A stretch of DNA of 64,000 bases, from the NCBI GenBank assembly GCA_951812615.1, contig CATOSU010000012.1, forward strand, positions 1-64,000, read 5' to 3'. A program made the position numbers and the translations under genes. The notes below the pieces were generated by a model. It had not been told where the DNA came from, searched no databases, and was given only the letters and a program-made list of their open reading frames with translations. Origin of the DNA: an uncultured Paracoccaceae bacterium (GTDB taxonomy: Bacteria > Pseudomonadota > Alphaproteobacteria > Rhodobacterales > Rhodobacteraceae). Of the stretch, positions 28,804 through 38,452 are shown piece after piece (the first letter of the stretch is position 1; each line of letters begins with the position of its first letter).

Positions 28804-29174
28804 GCCTCGTACCCCCCATCCCCGATCATGCTTTTTTTGAGCAGACGGTTTTCCAGAGTCAGCTCGGCAACGACTCCCTTGAGCGCAGCCGATTCCGAGC
28901 GCAGTTCCTTGACCTCAGGCGAGGTCGCCTGGCGGGCGGTATCCCCGGCCAGGCGTTGCTTGCCCGCTTCGAGGAATTCCTTCGACCACGTGTAATACAG
29001 GCTCTCGCTGATGCCCTCGCGGCGGCATAGTGCAGCAATGCTCTCCTCGCCGCGCAGGCCCGCCAGCACGATCCTGATCTTCTCTTCGGCGGAATACTGT
29101 TTGCGGGTCTTGCGGCGGATGCCCTTGACCAGCTTGTCTGCAGCGTCCTTCGATGTTCCGGATTTCTTGTTCAT
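28800..29174 (-). CDS. IS3-family transposase OrfA
   Basis: A 124-residue helix-turn-helix protein (KIRIVLAGLRGEESIAALCR, ISESLYYTWSKEFLEAGKQR) with a coiled-coil tail. It overlaps orfB by 4 bp. Intact but orphaned because orfB is broken. Confidence 0.88.
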   Translation of the reverse strand: MNKKSGTSKDAADKLVKGIRRKTRKQYSAEEKIRIVLAGLRGEESIAALCRREGISESLYYTWSKEFLEAGKQRLAGDTARQATSPEVKELRSESAALKGVVAELTLENRLLKKSMIGDGGYEA

Positions 29175-29257
29175 CTTCGCTCCATAATGGCTGCGATGAA
29201 CCAGAAATCCTCCATTACGAAAACCTCAAATCTGTCCCACAAGCGCTGACGTCAGAC

Positions 29258-30029
29258 ACATCTTTCAGATGCGCCTGCCGGGCAATGGACGGCCTCGTAA
29301 TGAAACGGTTGTGGGCAGGCGAGGTGCGGAACGTATCCTTGCTGGTTGCCATTGGTGTCACCACAGAAGGCTACCGGGAGATCCTCGGCATCATGGAAGG
29401 CCCCAAGGAGGATAAACCCGGCTGGTCGAGCTTCCTGCGGCACCTGGCAGACCGAGGGTTCTCAGGCGTACAGCTGATCGTCTCGGACGCTTGCCGTGGC
29501 CTTGTGGAGAGCGCTGCTGAAGTCTTCACAGACGCGCAATGGCAGCGCTGCGTCGTGCACTTTTACCGGAACGTCTTCAGCCTCGTGCCCTCTGGCAAGG
29601 TGCGCGACGTTACCAGGATGCTCAAAGCGATCCATGCGCAGGAAGACCGCAAGGCTGCTGCTGAGAAGATGCAGGCGGTGATTGCCGATCTGCGCACCAT
29701 GAAGCTGGCCAAGGCGGCCGAGCTGCTCGAAGAGCACGGTCATGAGACGCTGACCTACTACGGCTTTCCCGACAGCCATTGGATCAAGCTGCGTACCAAC
29801 AACCCGCTGGAACGGATCATGCGGGAAATCAGACGGCGAACACGCGTCGTCGGCGCATTTCCGGATGGCAAATCGTGCCTGAACCTGGCCGCCGCCCGCT
29901 TGCGCCATATCGCGGGCACCCAATGGTCCACCCGAAAATACATGAACATGACCCCGCTGTTCGCCGATCAAACCCAAGGAGCCGACGTCGCGTGAAAAAC
30001 AAAAGTGCGAAAGATCTTTGACACTACCC
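29258..30029 (+). pseudogene. IS256-family transposase, N-terminally truncated, with right end
   Basis: About 245 codons from just before the first catalytic Asp (AMDGLVMKRLWAGEVRNVSL) through LIVSDACRGL, RCVVHFYRNVFSLVP and LRTNNPLERIMREIRRRTRV to the stop at 29995. The right end (GGGTAGTGTCAAAGATC on the minus strand) ends at 30029. The N-terminal half and left end are missing. Confidence 0.88.
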
Positions 30030-30340
30030 AAGATGCACCTGGAAGTCGCGGACCTCATCCAGGCCAAGCCTGTCCGGTGAACGACCAAAATATCGACTGA
30101 ACTTCGAGACCGCGCTGACGTAGGATCGCTGCGTCGCCGGCGACAAATTGCGGACGGTCATGTCCTCGATCATGCGGCGACGAAGAGGGCTGAGATCGGC
30201 CATCGGAAAACTCCTGTTTGAGAAATGGGTTGAACACCCATGATCCTCTCAGACAGGAAGCGACCATTACAAACCCGCCCCAAACGCCGCGTTAGCGGCT
30301 TCGTTCAATCCCAAACGATTCAGGTTTTCGGCGGGATGCT
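30029..30340 (-). repeat. Inverted copy of the 312-bp repeat, with recombinase start
   Basis: The reverse complement of 24174-24485. It includes the same tyrosine-recombinase start (ATG at 30203) and is cut after codon 58 by the IS256 right end. Confidence 0.88.
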
Positions 30341-30393
30341 TTAGGTGCTCTCTCGCATCGCGCAAATCCACTGCACCCACCAAATTGTCAAAA

Positions 30394-31524
30394 TCACGAT
30401 CTGGCTGGATCGCTTTGAACCCCATAGACAAAGTCTTTGAGCAACTCGTAGTCATTCTTGATTGCGAATGTGCTCTCCTGAAGATCGGCAATGACGGCGC
30501 GTTGGGCCGTCAATACATCGCGCGGACCATCGATGATCGCCAGAAGAGCTTCATCGATCGGGTCTGACAGGGGAAAGCCTATCCCCCAACTGGCCGCACG
30601 ATCCGCGGTGGCGGTCCCGGCGCGCACCAGCGGTGGCACCGAGAACAGTCCGCCTTCGTAAAGCCGGTTAGGTAGTAACTCGCGAGCGTTGAAATCGGCC
30701 TGATAGTCGATGGCCCAGTTCAGATCCGCATCGCCATAGAGTTTTTCCAGATCGTCCGGATTGGCGTAGCGACCGAAGCTTTCGACGTTGGGCAAAGCCG
30801 CCAGAGCGTCGTAAGCCTCTTGCAGTCCCGACATGGGCTCACCTGCCAGTCGGATCTGTAATCCCTCCGGGCGGGCTTTGGCTAAAACGCGTAGTACCTC
30901 AAGACTGCGCTGGCAGCGTAACCTGCCGGCAAACACGATCGTGAGCGGCCGATCCGGCGCACTCTGACGCGGGACAAAAGGTGGACGTGCCAGTCCCTTG
31001 ACCTTGGGCTCGAACAGATAATGCGGCCCGGAAAACCCTTGTATCGGCTGAAAATAGGCGTTCAGAAATCCCGGCGAGCTGACAACCAGCCCATCCGCGC
31101 GCGCAAGAATCCAACGCTCAACCGTCCGCGCGAGCTGCGCCTTGTTGTTGGAGGCGCTCATCATTGGATGGATATCAAGCACCTCGTAGATAAATCGAAC
31201 ACGGCGTGGCAAATGGCGTCTGAACAGCATTCCAACAATGGCCAGATCGAGGTTGCGGGCATAGATGGCGTCGACGTTCCGGAGCGTTGGCAGATCATTT
31301 CTCAGCACGCGCAGGGCGCGACGCATTGCGCCTATCCGATCGCCGAGACGCCCGTCCTGCACCTGTCCCAAGGAGGCAATGCCGGGAACATCTGCATCAC
31401 CGCGTCGATAGGCGTATGCAGCTATATCCAGGCCGACATCGCGAAATCCTGAAACACGGCGGCGCACCGCGTCGTGTTGTTGGTTGGTGCCCAAATAGAG
31501 CATTTTACCAGTCATGTCAGACAT
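30394..31524 (-). CDS. Glycosyltransferase (GT4-like)
   Basis: A 376-residue GT-B protein. The N-terminal half has YLGTNQQHDAVRRRVSGFRD and DAIYARNLDLAIVGML. The C-terminal half has LTIVFAGRLRCQRSLEVLRV, LQIRLAGEP and the donor-site segment LNWAIDYQ-ELLPNRLYEGG with the conserved Glu. It would add a sugar to the lipid-linked repeat unit at the inner membrane. The start is ATG 31524, or ATG 31515 which overlaps the upstream stop as ATGA. It is the last gene of a wzx-GT-GT operon. Confidence 0.82.
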   Translation of the reverse strand: MSDMTGKMLYLGTNQQHDAVRRRVSGFRDVGLDIAAYAYRRGDADVPGIASLGQVQDGRLGDRIGAMRRALRVLRNDLPTLRNVDAIYARNLDLAIVGMLFRRHLPRRVRFIYEVLDIHPMMSASNNKAQLARTVERWILARADGLVVSSPGFLNAYFQPIQGFSGPHYLFEPKVKGLARPPFVPRQSAPDRPLTIVFAGRLRCQRSLEVLRVLAKARPEGLQIRLAGEPMSGLQEAYDALAALPNVESFGRYANPDDLEKLYGDADLNWAIDYQADFNARELLPNRLYEGGLFSVPPLVRAGTATADRAASWGIGFPLSDPIDEALLAIIDGPRDVLTAQRAVIADLQESTFAIKNDYELLKDFVYGVQSDPARS

Positions 31525-32651
31525 CCGTTTAAAATGGTATTGGTAAAGGCCTTGGGGCTGTGCGAAGCTAAAAAGGCGGTGTTTCGCGAGAATGTGTCCA
31601 CGTTTGCAAATGCGGCGGCAAGTGACTTGGAGTCGTGGGTATCGACAGGCATACCCAGCCCGTAGTGATCCAATTGATAGCCCATCAACCCGGTGCTTTG
31701 AGCAATCAGCGGCTTGGCCGCAGCAACGGCCCAGAAGATTACTCCTGATGAGCCCACGTGGTTTTGATAGGGAGCTAGTACGACGTCGCAGTCTACCACC
31801 TCCTGCGCGAGAATGTCATTGGAGACAAACGCATCGACAAGCTCGATCTTTGCATTGGGACAAAGGCTTCGCACTTCCGCTATCTTGGCCTTAAATGCGT
31901 CTCGGTCCGGCGGAACCACTTTGCCGACAAAGCGAAGCACTGTTTTGCTGTTGGCTTCGGGCGACAGATGTTTCAGTGCTTCAAGCGCAGCAAAGATGCC
32001 CTTTCGGGCGGCGAGGGCACCAAATAGCAGCAGTACGCGTCGCCCATCCTCGCGTGGTTGCCGGGTACGGTGGTGCAACAAAGACAGGTCCGGGGTCGGG
32101 TCCGGTAGGAATGTTAGAATTCCAGCTGCTCGAGAAATCAGCGAATTTGCACAGTACTCGTCCAGCGTGAAGAGCCGGTGCAACGCCGGACGGCGTGCAG
32201 CCAAGTAGCTTCCCCAACGTCGCGCCACGTCGAGGCTCCGACGGGAGCTGGTCGGCAGGTTGTAGCCATTCGGTGGGCGGAAGATGATCCCCGACACCCG
32301 ACCGTTGACCTTGGAACGATCAAGTATCGCCCCGTAGATAGCATGATCCAGAAACGGCAGAAAAAGGTGCCCACCAGTGACAGCCAGCAGGTTGCGCGCA
32401 GTATTCCATTGTGCCTTTCCGCGCTGCAACAAGTTGTCCTTACGCAGTTCGGCAAGATCGCTTTGCCGGATTTGTACCAGCTCCAGCCGTGTGCTGCGCA
32501 CCGTTGTATCAAGACGTGTCGCCAATGTTGGCGAGGTGACCAGCCTCAACCGCGAGATACGCTCATCCCGCGCTGCCGCCTGCAGGACCATCTCTGCCCA
32601 GAAAGCGCAATGGCCTGCCTCAAGCGGTTCGAAATAGGTCAGGCAGGTCAT
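31512..32651 (-). CDS. Glycosyltransferase (GT-B fold)
   Basis: A 379-residue protein with an acceptor-domain start MTCLTYFEPLEAGHCAFWAE. C-terminal donor blocks are VLLLFGALAARKGIFAALEA, VLRFVGKV and DVVLAPYQNHVGSSGVIFWA. This pattern is typical of GT4-class transferases. It overlaps wzx by 4 bp and the next glycosyltransferase by a few bases, so expression is coupled. The sugar is unknown. Confidence 0.8.
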   Translation of the reverse strand: MTCLTYFEPLEAGHCAFWAEMVLQAAARDERISRLRLVTSPTLATRLDTTVRSTRLELVQIRQSDLAELRKDNLLQRGKAQWNTARNLLAVTGGHLFLPFLDHAIYGAILDRSKVNGRVSGIIFRPPNGYNLPTSSRRSLDVARRWGSYLAARRPALHRLFTLDEYCANSLISRAAGILTFLPDPTPDLSLLHHRTRQPREDGRRVLLLFGALAARKGIFAALEALKHLSPEANSKTVLRFVGKVVPPDRDAFKAKIAEVRSLCPNAKIELVDAFVSNDILAQEVVDCDVVLAPYQNHVGSSGVIFWAVAAAKPLIAQSTGLMGYQLDHYGLGMPVDTHDSKSLAAAFANVDTFSRNTAFLASHSPKAFTNTILNGCLT

Positions 32652-34123
32652 GGATTAGTGAACGCCCGTTTGCGAATAATGTACAAGGCCAACGGTCCAA
32701 TAGTGACCAGATTGCCAAGCGCCACAACGCCCAGCAAAGTATCCGGTTCCAGATAAGCGTCGAGAGTCGCCAGACCGGAATTTAGCCCTAGCACGAAGAT
32801 GCAGAAATAGGCAATCCGCCTCCAGCGAAGCAGCTTGAGGCAGGGCCAGACGATTTCCAGTCTAACCTCAGAGAGCGCCAGAACCGCAACCGCCCCCAAT
32901 GCCAACGACGCGCTGTAAGTCGCTGGCATGACAAGCGGATCACGCAGCAGACTCGTCAACAGCGCACCGATCACCAAGGTCACCAGAACACGCCAGAATG
33001 TCAGCCGCGACAGCGGCACTACGGCCTCCATCGCTTGTAGCGCCCAGAAATGCGGCACCGTCAGGCAGGCAACAAATACCCCGGCCGACAACATCATCAA
33101 GGCCGCCTCCAACACGACAGAGCTTTCACCAAGCCACACGGTGAACACCGTGTGGGCATGAATCGACAGGACTGCAAGGGCCGGATAGATCAACACGATC
33201 TGTCCGGTAATCCCGTCGGCCAGCAGTTTAATGATTCTGGGTCGGTCAGCTTCGCTGGTCATGCCTGCAAGCCCCGGCAGCAAGGCGCGAAGCGCTTCGC
33301 TCACCGATTGCGAAATCACAATGGGCGCACGCGAAGCTACGGTGAATATGCCCAGAACGGTTGCTCCCGCAAGGGCCGAAACAATCAATTGCGACAGTGG
33401 CAACAACCCACGTTGTGCCAGAGCCAGCAAGCCAAACCCTTGCAACAGATCACGCAACGCCTGCGTGCGCGCAACTGAACCGCATGGTGTCCACATGCGA
33501 TGAACCATGAAAGCGGCAAACAGTGTTTCAATCAACGCCGCAAGCGCCAACGCCAACCCGAATGCCAGCATAGGCTGTTCCGGTAAGATCGAGAGTAACG
33601 CTAGTGCTAGGCCGGTCTGGGTCGACACACGCAGTACTGTCTTGACGTTGAACCAGTATTGTTCGTGCTGACCCATGCGAATGGAAATCATCCAATTCGA
33701 GGCCAATTGCAGGAATCCGGCGACGATCGTGAGCAGCGCCGCCGTCGAATTCAGCAACGCGGTCACGCTATCCAAACCGATCAGCGCCAAGCATGCTGCA
33801 ATAAATGTCGCTGCTGCCAGTAACAAAAGGCGAAGAAGCCCGGCCGTGGCCTCGATACCGTCCCGACCAATCCGATAGGTCAGCGCGTTGGTCGCACCGA
33901 AATCGGCGATCAGAACAACCGACAACACCGCGTTCAGAAATGCCCATTGCCCTACCATTTCCAACCCGCCGAGCCGAGCCAGAATTCCCAACAGGACGAA
34001 ATTGAGACCCGCATTGATGAGAAATGCCGCAAACACGACGCCCCGGGATCGCTTCAAGTCGCGGCGAGTCGCCGCCTCAAGCTCTGAACCGTCTGACACT
34101 CGGTTCACACCCAAAACCGACAA
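32648..34123 (-). CDS. wzx: Wzx-type polysaccharide flippase
   Basis: About 491 residues with 12-14 hydrophobic helices starting at VVFAAFLINAGLNFVLLGIL, in the MOP/Wzx layout. It is expected to flip undecaprenyl-PP-linked repeat units across the inner membrane. The frame opens with TTG at 34123; a GTG at 34108 is an alternative. First gene of the operon with two glycosyltransferases. Confidence 0.85.
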   Translation of the reverse strand: MSVLGVNRVSDGSELEAATRRDLKRSRGVVFAAFLINAGLNFVLLGILARLGGLEMVGQWAFLNAVLSVVLIADFGATNALTYRIGRDGIEATAGLLRLLLLAAATFIAACLALIGLDSVTALLNSTAALLTIVAGFLQLASNWMISIRMGQHEQYWFNVKTVLRVSTQTGLALALLSILPEQPMLAFGLALALAALIETLFAAFMVHRMWTPCGSVARTQALRDLLQGFGLLALAQRGLLPLSQLIVSALAGATVLGIFTVASRAPIVISQSVSEALRALLPGLAGMTSEADRPRIIKLLADGITGQIVLIYPALAVLSIHAHTVFTVWLGESSVVLEAALMMLSAGVFVACLTVPHFWALQAMEAVVPLSRLTFWRVLVTLVIGALLTSLLRDPLVMPATYSASLALGAVAVLALSEVRLEIVWPCLKLLRWRRIAYFCIFVLGLNSGLATLDAYLEPDTLLGVVALGNLVTIGPLALYIIRKRAFTNP

Positions 34124-34346
34124 GTCTGTTTACCCCAAACGACATCGCAGGGATCGAAATAGCAGGGCTCTTCAAGCGAAATTGGCATAGGCTTATCCCC
34201 ATCGGGTGATCCGGTTTGTTTTCTATTGCAATGCTGGTACCTGGTCCATTAGCACAATGCTGCCAGGTGAACTGCTCCTCAGTTGTGGAACCGCTTCATG
34301 TATAGGTTTGCTGCTACTGATTGGGTTGGGCTTCGCCTATCCTGCG
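34124..34346. other. Gap upstream of wzx with a short hydrophobic open frame
   Basis: A plus-strand frame at about 34258-34377 encodes a 39-residue hydrophobic peptide (LLLLIGLGFAYPASIG). It ends inside the IS630 remnant and may be the cut start of a lost membrane protein. It also holds the wzx promoter region. Confidence 0.3.
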
Positions 34347-34604
34347 TCAATAGGACAGCAGGTCAGCAACAGATGAGTGGTGAACTTGAACGCCCACTGC
34401 ATCCCGGAGTTCAAAAAGCGTGATGTCCGAGTCTTGGGTCACCAGTTCTTCGAAGAACGCTCGGTGCGGTGCCAGCTTGCCGCGCCCATCGTGCCCCTGT
34501 GGCAGCAAATGCTTCAAACGCAAGGCCGCCGCCCGCCCGCTTAGCCCTTCCTCAATGTATCTCTGAAACCGCGCACGGAGCGCCGATGGCAAAGGTGATG
34601 ACAT
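34347..34604 (-). pseudogene. IS630-family transposase, N-terminal fragment
   Basis: It encodes MSSPLPSALRARFQRYIEEG, then GRGKLAPHRAFFEELVTQDS and ITLFELRDAVGVQVHHSSVA, the helix-turn-helix half of an IS630 transposase. Short internal deletions are apparent. No DDE region remains. Confidence 0.8.
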
Positions 34605-34750
34605 GATTCATCCCCCTAATCAGGGTGAATCGTAAACACGACCTTTTTGAAATCCCCCGATTTTAGGTATTCCCCGAAATGCTTTAGTTGCGCGGCCGCC
34701 GCGTCATTTGCCGCACCCCGACGAATGAGCTATTGGTATTAACTCAGATT

Positions 34751-35434
34751 TCAAACTCCGGTTGGTCGACAAACTACCCTGACGGTCCCGATTATCAACC
34801 CTATATCGACCCAGAAGCCCAGCCCAGCCAAGTAATCATTGTCATACCGAACGCGGCTGATGAACGTCGTCTGACTTCTTCCATAAACCTGCCAAGGGCC
34901 AGTGATTCCTGGCGGCAGCCAGAAATATGCCTCACCGCCAGCGGCTTCATAAATCGCCCTCTGCGAAACCATAAACGGCCTCGGTCCCACGAAACTCATT
35001 TCGCCAACAAGTACATTCCAGATCTGTGGCAACTCATCCAAGCTCGTCTTGCGAACAAACTCACCAAATCTCGTGACGCGCGGGTCGTTTTTCAGCTTTT
35101 GGTTCACATGCCACTCATGTGCCACGTTAGGGTCGCTCTCAATGTAGGCCTTCAGACGCTCCTCAGCGTCTACGACCATCGTCCGGATCTTCCAACAAGT
35201 GTATATACGGCCACCCTTGCCTACGCGCTCCTGCCCAAAAAACCCAGGCCCACCATCGCGACGCACTAAAATCCACAGAACAGCGATTACCGGCGCAAGG
35301 ATCGGCAGCAACAATATGGCCAGTGTCAGGTCGAAAGCGCGCTTTCCGTGCTTACGGTAAAACGTGCCGCAAGGAGCATCGGCTAGACCTGCGTCGCCAA
35401 CGACGGCGTCAAAACCTTCGTAAATATCTTTCAA
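34751..35434 (-). CDS. Initiating sugar transferase (undecaprenyl-phosphate sugar-phosphate transferase)
   Basis: A 227-residue monotopic PGT of the ExoY/WcaJ C-domain type. Seen are one re-entrant hydrophobic segment (RAFDLTLAILLLPILAPVIA), the GFFGQERVGKGG loop, FKIRTM-like CWKIRTMVVDAEERL, and the catalytic and product-binding KTSLDELPQIWNVLVGEMSF and VGPRPF. It transfers the first sugar-1-phosphate to undecaprenyl phosphate and so starts each repeat unit. The length is normal for the small PGT class. Confidence 0.92.
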   Translation of the reverse strand: MKDIYEGFDAVVGDAGLADAPCGTFYRKHGKRAFDLTLAILLLPILAPVIAVLWILVRRDGGPGFFGQERVGKGGRIYTCWKIRTMVVDAEERLKAYIESDPNVAHEWHVNQKLKNDPRVTRFGEFVRKTSLDELPQIWNVLVGEMSFVGPRPFMVSQRAIYEAAGGEAYFWLPPGITGPWQVYGRSQTTFISRVRYDNDYLAGLGFWVDIGLIIGTVRVVCRPTGV

Positions 35435-35879
35435 AACGTCAGCCCCCCAGGGTCAATAACTTCCGACAAGCGGCTTTCGAAATCATTACCCAACAGCTAA
35501 GCTGGTATGCTCGAACCCTCAATTGAAGATGTTCTATCTGTGTTGCAGCGCCGCAGCGCCGCAGCGCCGCCTAAAAATCATGCCGAATCTTTATCACTCG
35601 GTCAATTATTGCGCAAGAATTTACACTGCTTAGCATCCGTATCGTCAAATGCTCCGGGCACCAGTTATTCCCAAAAACCCACCATATCCTTAATCTACAA
35701 GGCTGACCCCATGTCAACCTGCGGAATTCCGTATGAGTGAGTTCATCGTCGAGGCGGCGAGAAACAGGCGGAAATCCGCGTCCCATTGGGCTGGGGAGCG
35801 GGCAACGACGAGGTCGCGGATGCTGGCGAGCTAGGCTGCGTGCATGCGTCTATCACGGGGTATCTTATTCTCTCTCAAC
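35435..35879. other. Gap with a short tandem repeat
   Basis: No gene is supported. Three perfect 8-bp units GCAGCGCC occur at 35545-35568. The region upstream of the sugar transferase should contain its promoter. Confidence 0.4.
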
Positions 35880-36560
35880 TTCTTGCGCCTAGGTTGCTGC
35901 GATCCTGTCCTGCCACGCTTGGACGGCGGCGACAAATTCGGGGGTCGGCGCCGGCCCTGTGGTTGTCACGCAGAGCGGCGGAAAGGTATCGGACAGGGCT
36001 TTCAACAGCGGCCTGACCGCCAAGATAGGCGAGTTTATCATCGACAAAATATTCGCCGTGTTCTGCGATACATTGTCGCGCCAGTCGGTCGCTGACGCCG
36101 ATTCGTGTCAGCCCCTTGTAAACCCTGCCCTGCCGGACCCCTGCCCCATCGTCGAAATCGAGCATCGCCAACTGGCGATTCTCTCGGATCACGAAGCGCA
36201 GCTCCACTGATTGGCGGCCATCTTGCGGTAGTCTGGTGTAACAAGGATATTGGAGCTCTTGTTCACCTCGGCTACCGCCGGTTTGATCACCTTGGTGTTG
36301 AAATGTTTGAAATTCTAGAAATGGGTAGGCCCGTCCACGCCCATCACCCGATGAAAGAGGTCGATCGGCCATCAGCCCGTGCTGCTGCTGCGCACGAAAC
36401 GATGCAAGTTTTCGAACAGCACCAGCGCGCGGCCCGGGGTGAACCGGCACTGAATGTTTAGGTTGATCAACGCGAACACTTTCGAGTTTTGCGACTTTTC
36501 CGAAAGCCCCGGCAAATAGGCTTATTCACAGACATCGCCCTTGAGTTTGGCATAAGTGAG
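35880..36560 (-). pseudogene. Decayed Rep_3-type plasmid replication initiator
   Basis: Reading the minus strand gives a recognisable Rep_3-type sequence broken by TAA, TGA and TAG stops and a frameshift near 36220. In order it shows VFALINLNIQCRFTPGRALV, WPIDLFHRVMGVDG, FNTKVIKPAVAEVNKSSNI, ELRFVIRENRQ and then YKGLTRIGVSDRLARQ and VESPVRYLSAALRDN. This is the winged-helix arrangement of iteron-binding initiators, in the right order and spacing. The gene cannot make a functional protein. It indicates a former second replicon in this plasmid. Confidence 0.72.
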
Positions 36561-36601
36561 CAGCGAGGAGACACCCCGTTCCGCTAGCCAATGCCGTCCA
36601 G

Positions 36602-36790
36602 GCTTGTTTCGGCGACACGATGATCGTCTACCGTCAGGATTGTACCGCGATGGTCGGGCAGGCCGGCGAAAGTGGTAGCGGAGTCTAAGAGGTGGACTAC
36701 CGCCATTACAATCGGGAGACCTATGTGCGTGGACGCGAGGTCATTGAGCGGACCTATGCCGAGTTCAAGGAGCTGCAAATCAGGTCCTAG
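36602..36790 (+). pseudogene. Probable ParA C-terminal remnant
   Basis: One frame reads GDTMIVYRQDCTAMVGQAGE, a stop codon, and VDYRHYNRETYVRGREVIER to a TAG at 36790. The end resembles the C-terminal helices of plasmid ParA proteins. Adjacent decayed rep and ParB-like sequence supports this. The call is inference. Confidence 0.4.
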
Positions 36791-36887
36791 TGGTGCGACG
36801 GGCAGATGCAGAAAGAGGAAATAGAGCATGGCGAAACGTAGAACTCAGAAGCCCCATTTCCGGCGGTTTTCCGGGAAATAGAGGAAT

Positions 36888-36903
36888 GTTTCGCGTGCGA
36901 AAC
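36888..36903. repeat. parS-like near-palindrome, site 1
   Basis: GTTTCGCGTGCGAAAC. The arms are complementary except at the centre. Same pattern as site 2 and similar in form to ParB-binding sites. Confidence 0.6.
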
Positions 36904-36985
36904 CTCTCGCACAGAGCTGCGGCCCCCGGTTGCCGATGTCGCGACTGATGCCGCACTGGCAGTCCCCTGCTTGAACTCCGCTGAG

Positions 36986-37001
36986 GTTTCGCGCACGAAA
37001 C
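36986..37001. repeat. parS-like near-palindrome, site 2
   Basis: GTTTCGCGCACGAAAC, 83 bp after site 1 and sharing its 5' half. It is probably part of the centromere of the lost Rep_3 replicon. Confidence 0.6.
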
Positions 37002-37174
37002 TGGTTGGTGTCCGGATGAAGTCCTGGCTCTCGCAAAACGGTCAAAACGGACACCGTGCAAAGGCGGGCAATCGGGTTGCGGCATCTTTGAGGCTCGACC
37101 CTTTACATCCACTTCATTAAACGGTTCACACCATTCGTGGCCAAGACATTTTTCGATTTCGGGACTCTTACTGA

Positions 37175-38452
37175 ATGCGGCTTTTGATCGTGTCGATCAA
37201 TTTTGATCCGGAAGTGATTGGCGTCGCCGCGTATTCGACCGGCGTCGCCGAGTATCTCGCTAAAAATGGTGACCAAGTTGATGTTGTGACCGCTCTACCA
37301 TACTATCCTGGTTGGCGAACTTTCGACGGATGGCGTAGGCCGTTCTGGAAGTTCAGGCGCAGTTCAGCAGGGGTTCGGATAGTTCATTGCCCAATCTATG
37401 TGCCTTCCAACCCGTCGGGTGTGAAGAGGATTTTGCACCACATATCTTTTGCAATCACGGCTTTCCCCGTCTTGTTGTGGAGGTGCCTGTTTCATCGACC
37501 GGACGTCGTATTTGTTGTGGCGCCATCTTTGATTTCTGCGCCGCTTGCTCGTTTTTCGGCTTTGCTTTCCGGCGCCAAAACCTGGCTGCACGTCCAGGAT
37601 TTTGAAGTAGAAGCGGCCTTTGCAACTGGTCTGCTCAACTCTGGCACAAGGGTCGGGCGGATCGCTTTGGGATTTGAAAGATGGATCCTGCGTCGGTTTC
37701 ACGTGGTGAGTTCCATCTCTGAACCGATGCTTGCGAAGCTCGTCGAAAAGGGAGTCGCGGCGGCAAATACGATCGAGCTTAGAAATTGGGCGAACATCGC
37801 CAACGTCACTCCTATTGAGGGTAGATCGCCGCTTCGGGACGAATTGGATATTGATACCGAGTTTGTCGCTCTTTACTCGGGCAACCTGGCAAACAAGCAA
37901 GGGTTGGAAATAATACCCCAAGCAGCGCGTATTCTCTCTCATAGAGACGATTTGACTTTTGTGATCTGTGGCGAAGGTCCAATGCGCAAGCCGCTAGAAG
38001 AAATGACGCCTGAGAATGCAAAGATTCGCTTTTTTCCCCTGCAACCCCTTGACCGGCTGAGCGCCTTGCTTGGCATGGCCGACGTCCATCTACTTCCACA
38101 AATCGCAGATGCGGCCGACTTAGTTTTGCCGTCAAAGCTGACAAACATGCTGGCCAGCGGACGGGCGGTTATTGCAACTGCATCTGCAGGCTCAGCTCTC
38201 GCGGAGGAAGTCGACGGAGCCGGAGTTGTAGTGCCGCCGGGTGACGCTGTCGCGTTGGCGACAGAGCTGGAAGCACTGCTTGACGATCCTGCCCGACGGA
38301 GTGAGCTTGGCCAATGCGCAAGGCAGCGTGCTTTAGCAAGGTGGGATATGGCCGCGATATTGTCTCGGTTTCGCATGGAACTTGGGCAATTGATCGGCCT
38401 GCAAGTCAAATCTGTCATTAGAGAACCCCAGGAATTGGAAGAGAATTCATGA
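37175..38452 (+). CDS. wcaI: WcaI-like glycosyltransferase (GT4)
   Basis: A 425-residue GT-B enzyme. The WcaI-type start [20 protein letters not shown] and [20 protein letters not shown] are followed by [18 protein letters not shown]-terminal donor motifs are [29 protein letters not shown] and [20 protein letters not shown]. WcaI acts in colanic acid assembly and is usually near gmd and fcl, as here. It starts a four-gene operon with overlapping gene ends, and its TGA overlaps the gmd ATG. The promoter should lie just left, next to the decayed par remnant. Confidence 0.88.
   Translation: MRLLIVSINFDPEVIGVAAYSTGVAEYLAKNGDQVDVVTALPYYPGWRTFDGWRRPFWKFRRSSAGVRIVHCPIYVPSNPSGVKRILHHISFAITAFPVLLWRCLFHRPDVVFVVAPSLISAPLARFSALLSGAKTWLHVQDFEVEAAFATGLLNSGTRVGRIALGFERWILRRFHVVSSISEPMLAKLVEKGVAAANTIELRNWANIANVTPIEGRSPLRDELDIDTEFVALYSGNLANKQGLEIIPQAARILSHRDDLTFVICGEGPMRKPLEEMTPENAKIRFFPLQPLDRLSALLGMADVHLLPQIADAADLVLPSKLTNMLASGRAVIATASAGSALAEEVDGAGVVVPPGDAVALATELEALLDDPARRSELGQCARQRALARWDMAAILSRFRMELGQLIGLQVKSVIREPQELEENS

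Larger units (their letters stand above)
28212..29257 (-). mobile_element. IS3-family element, truncated at the orfB end
   Basis: orfA and two-thirds of orfB remain. The upstream end, near 29257, abuts an IS256 fragment. The orfB side is cut at about 28212 by the IS630 fragment. Confidence 0.75.
36829..37112 (+). pseudogene. Probable ParB N-terminal remnant containing parS-like sites
   Basis: The stretch begins MAKRRTQKPHFRRFSGK-stop after a purine-rich site. It then continues in another frame with ELRPPVADVATDAALA, similar to N-terminal segments of plasmid ParB proteins. Two 16-bp near-palindromes lie inside it. The identification is tentative. Confidence 0.38.

Noticed and set aside
35545..35568. 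Possible CRISPR or regulatory repeat
   Set aside because: Only three perfect 8-bp units with no spacers. This is a simple tandem slippage repeat.
35875..36450. Single minus-strand open frame covering the decayed rep
   Set aside because: Only its second half matches the initiator; the first half is out of frame. The region is a pseudogene, not an intact 191-residue protein.
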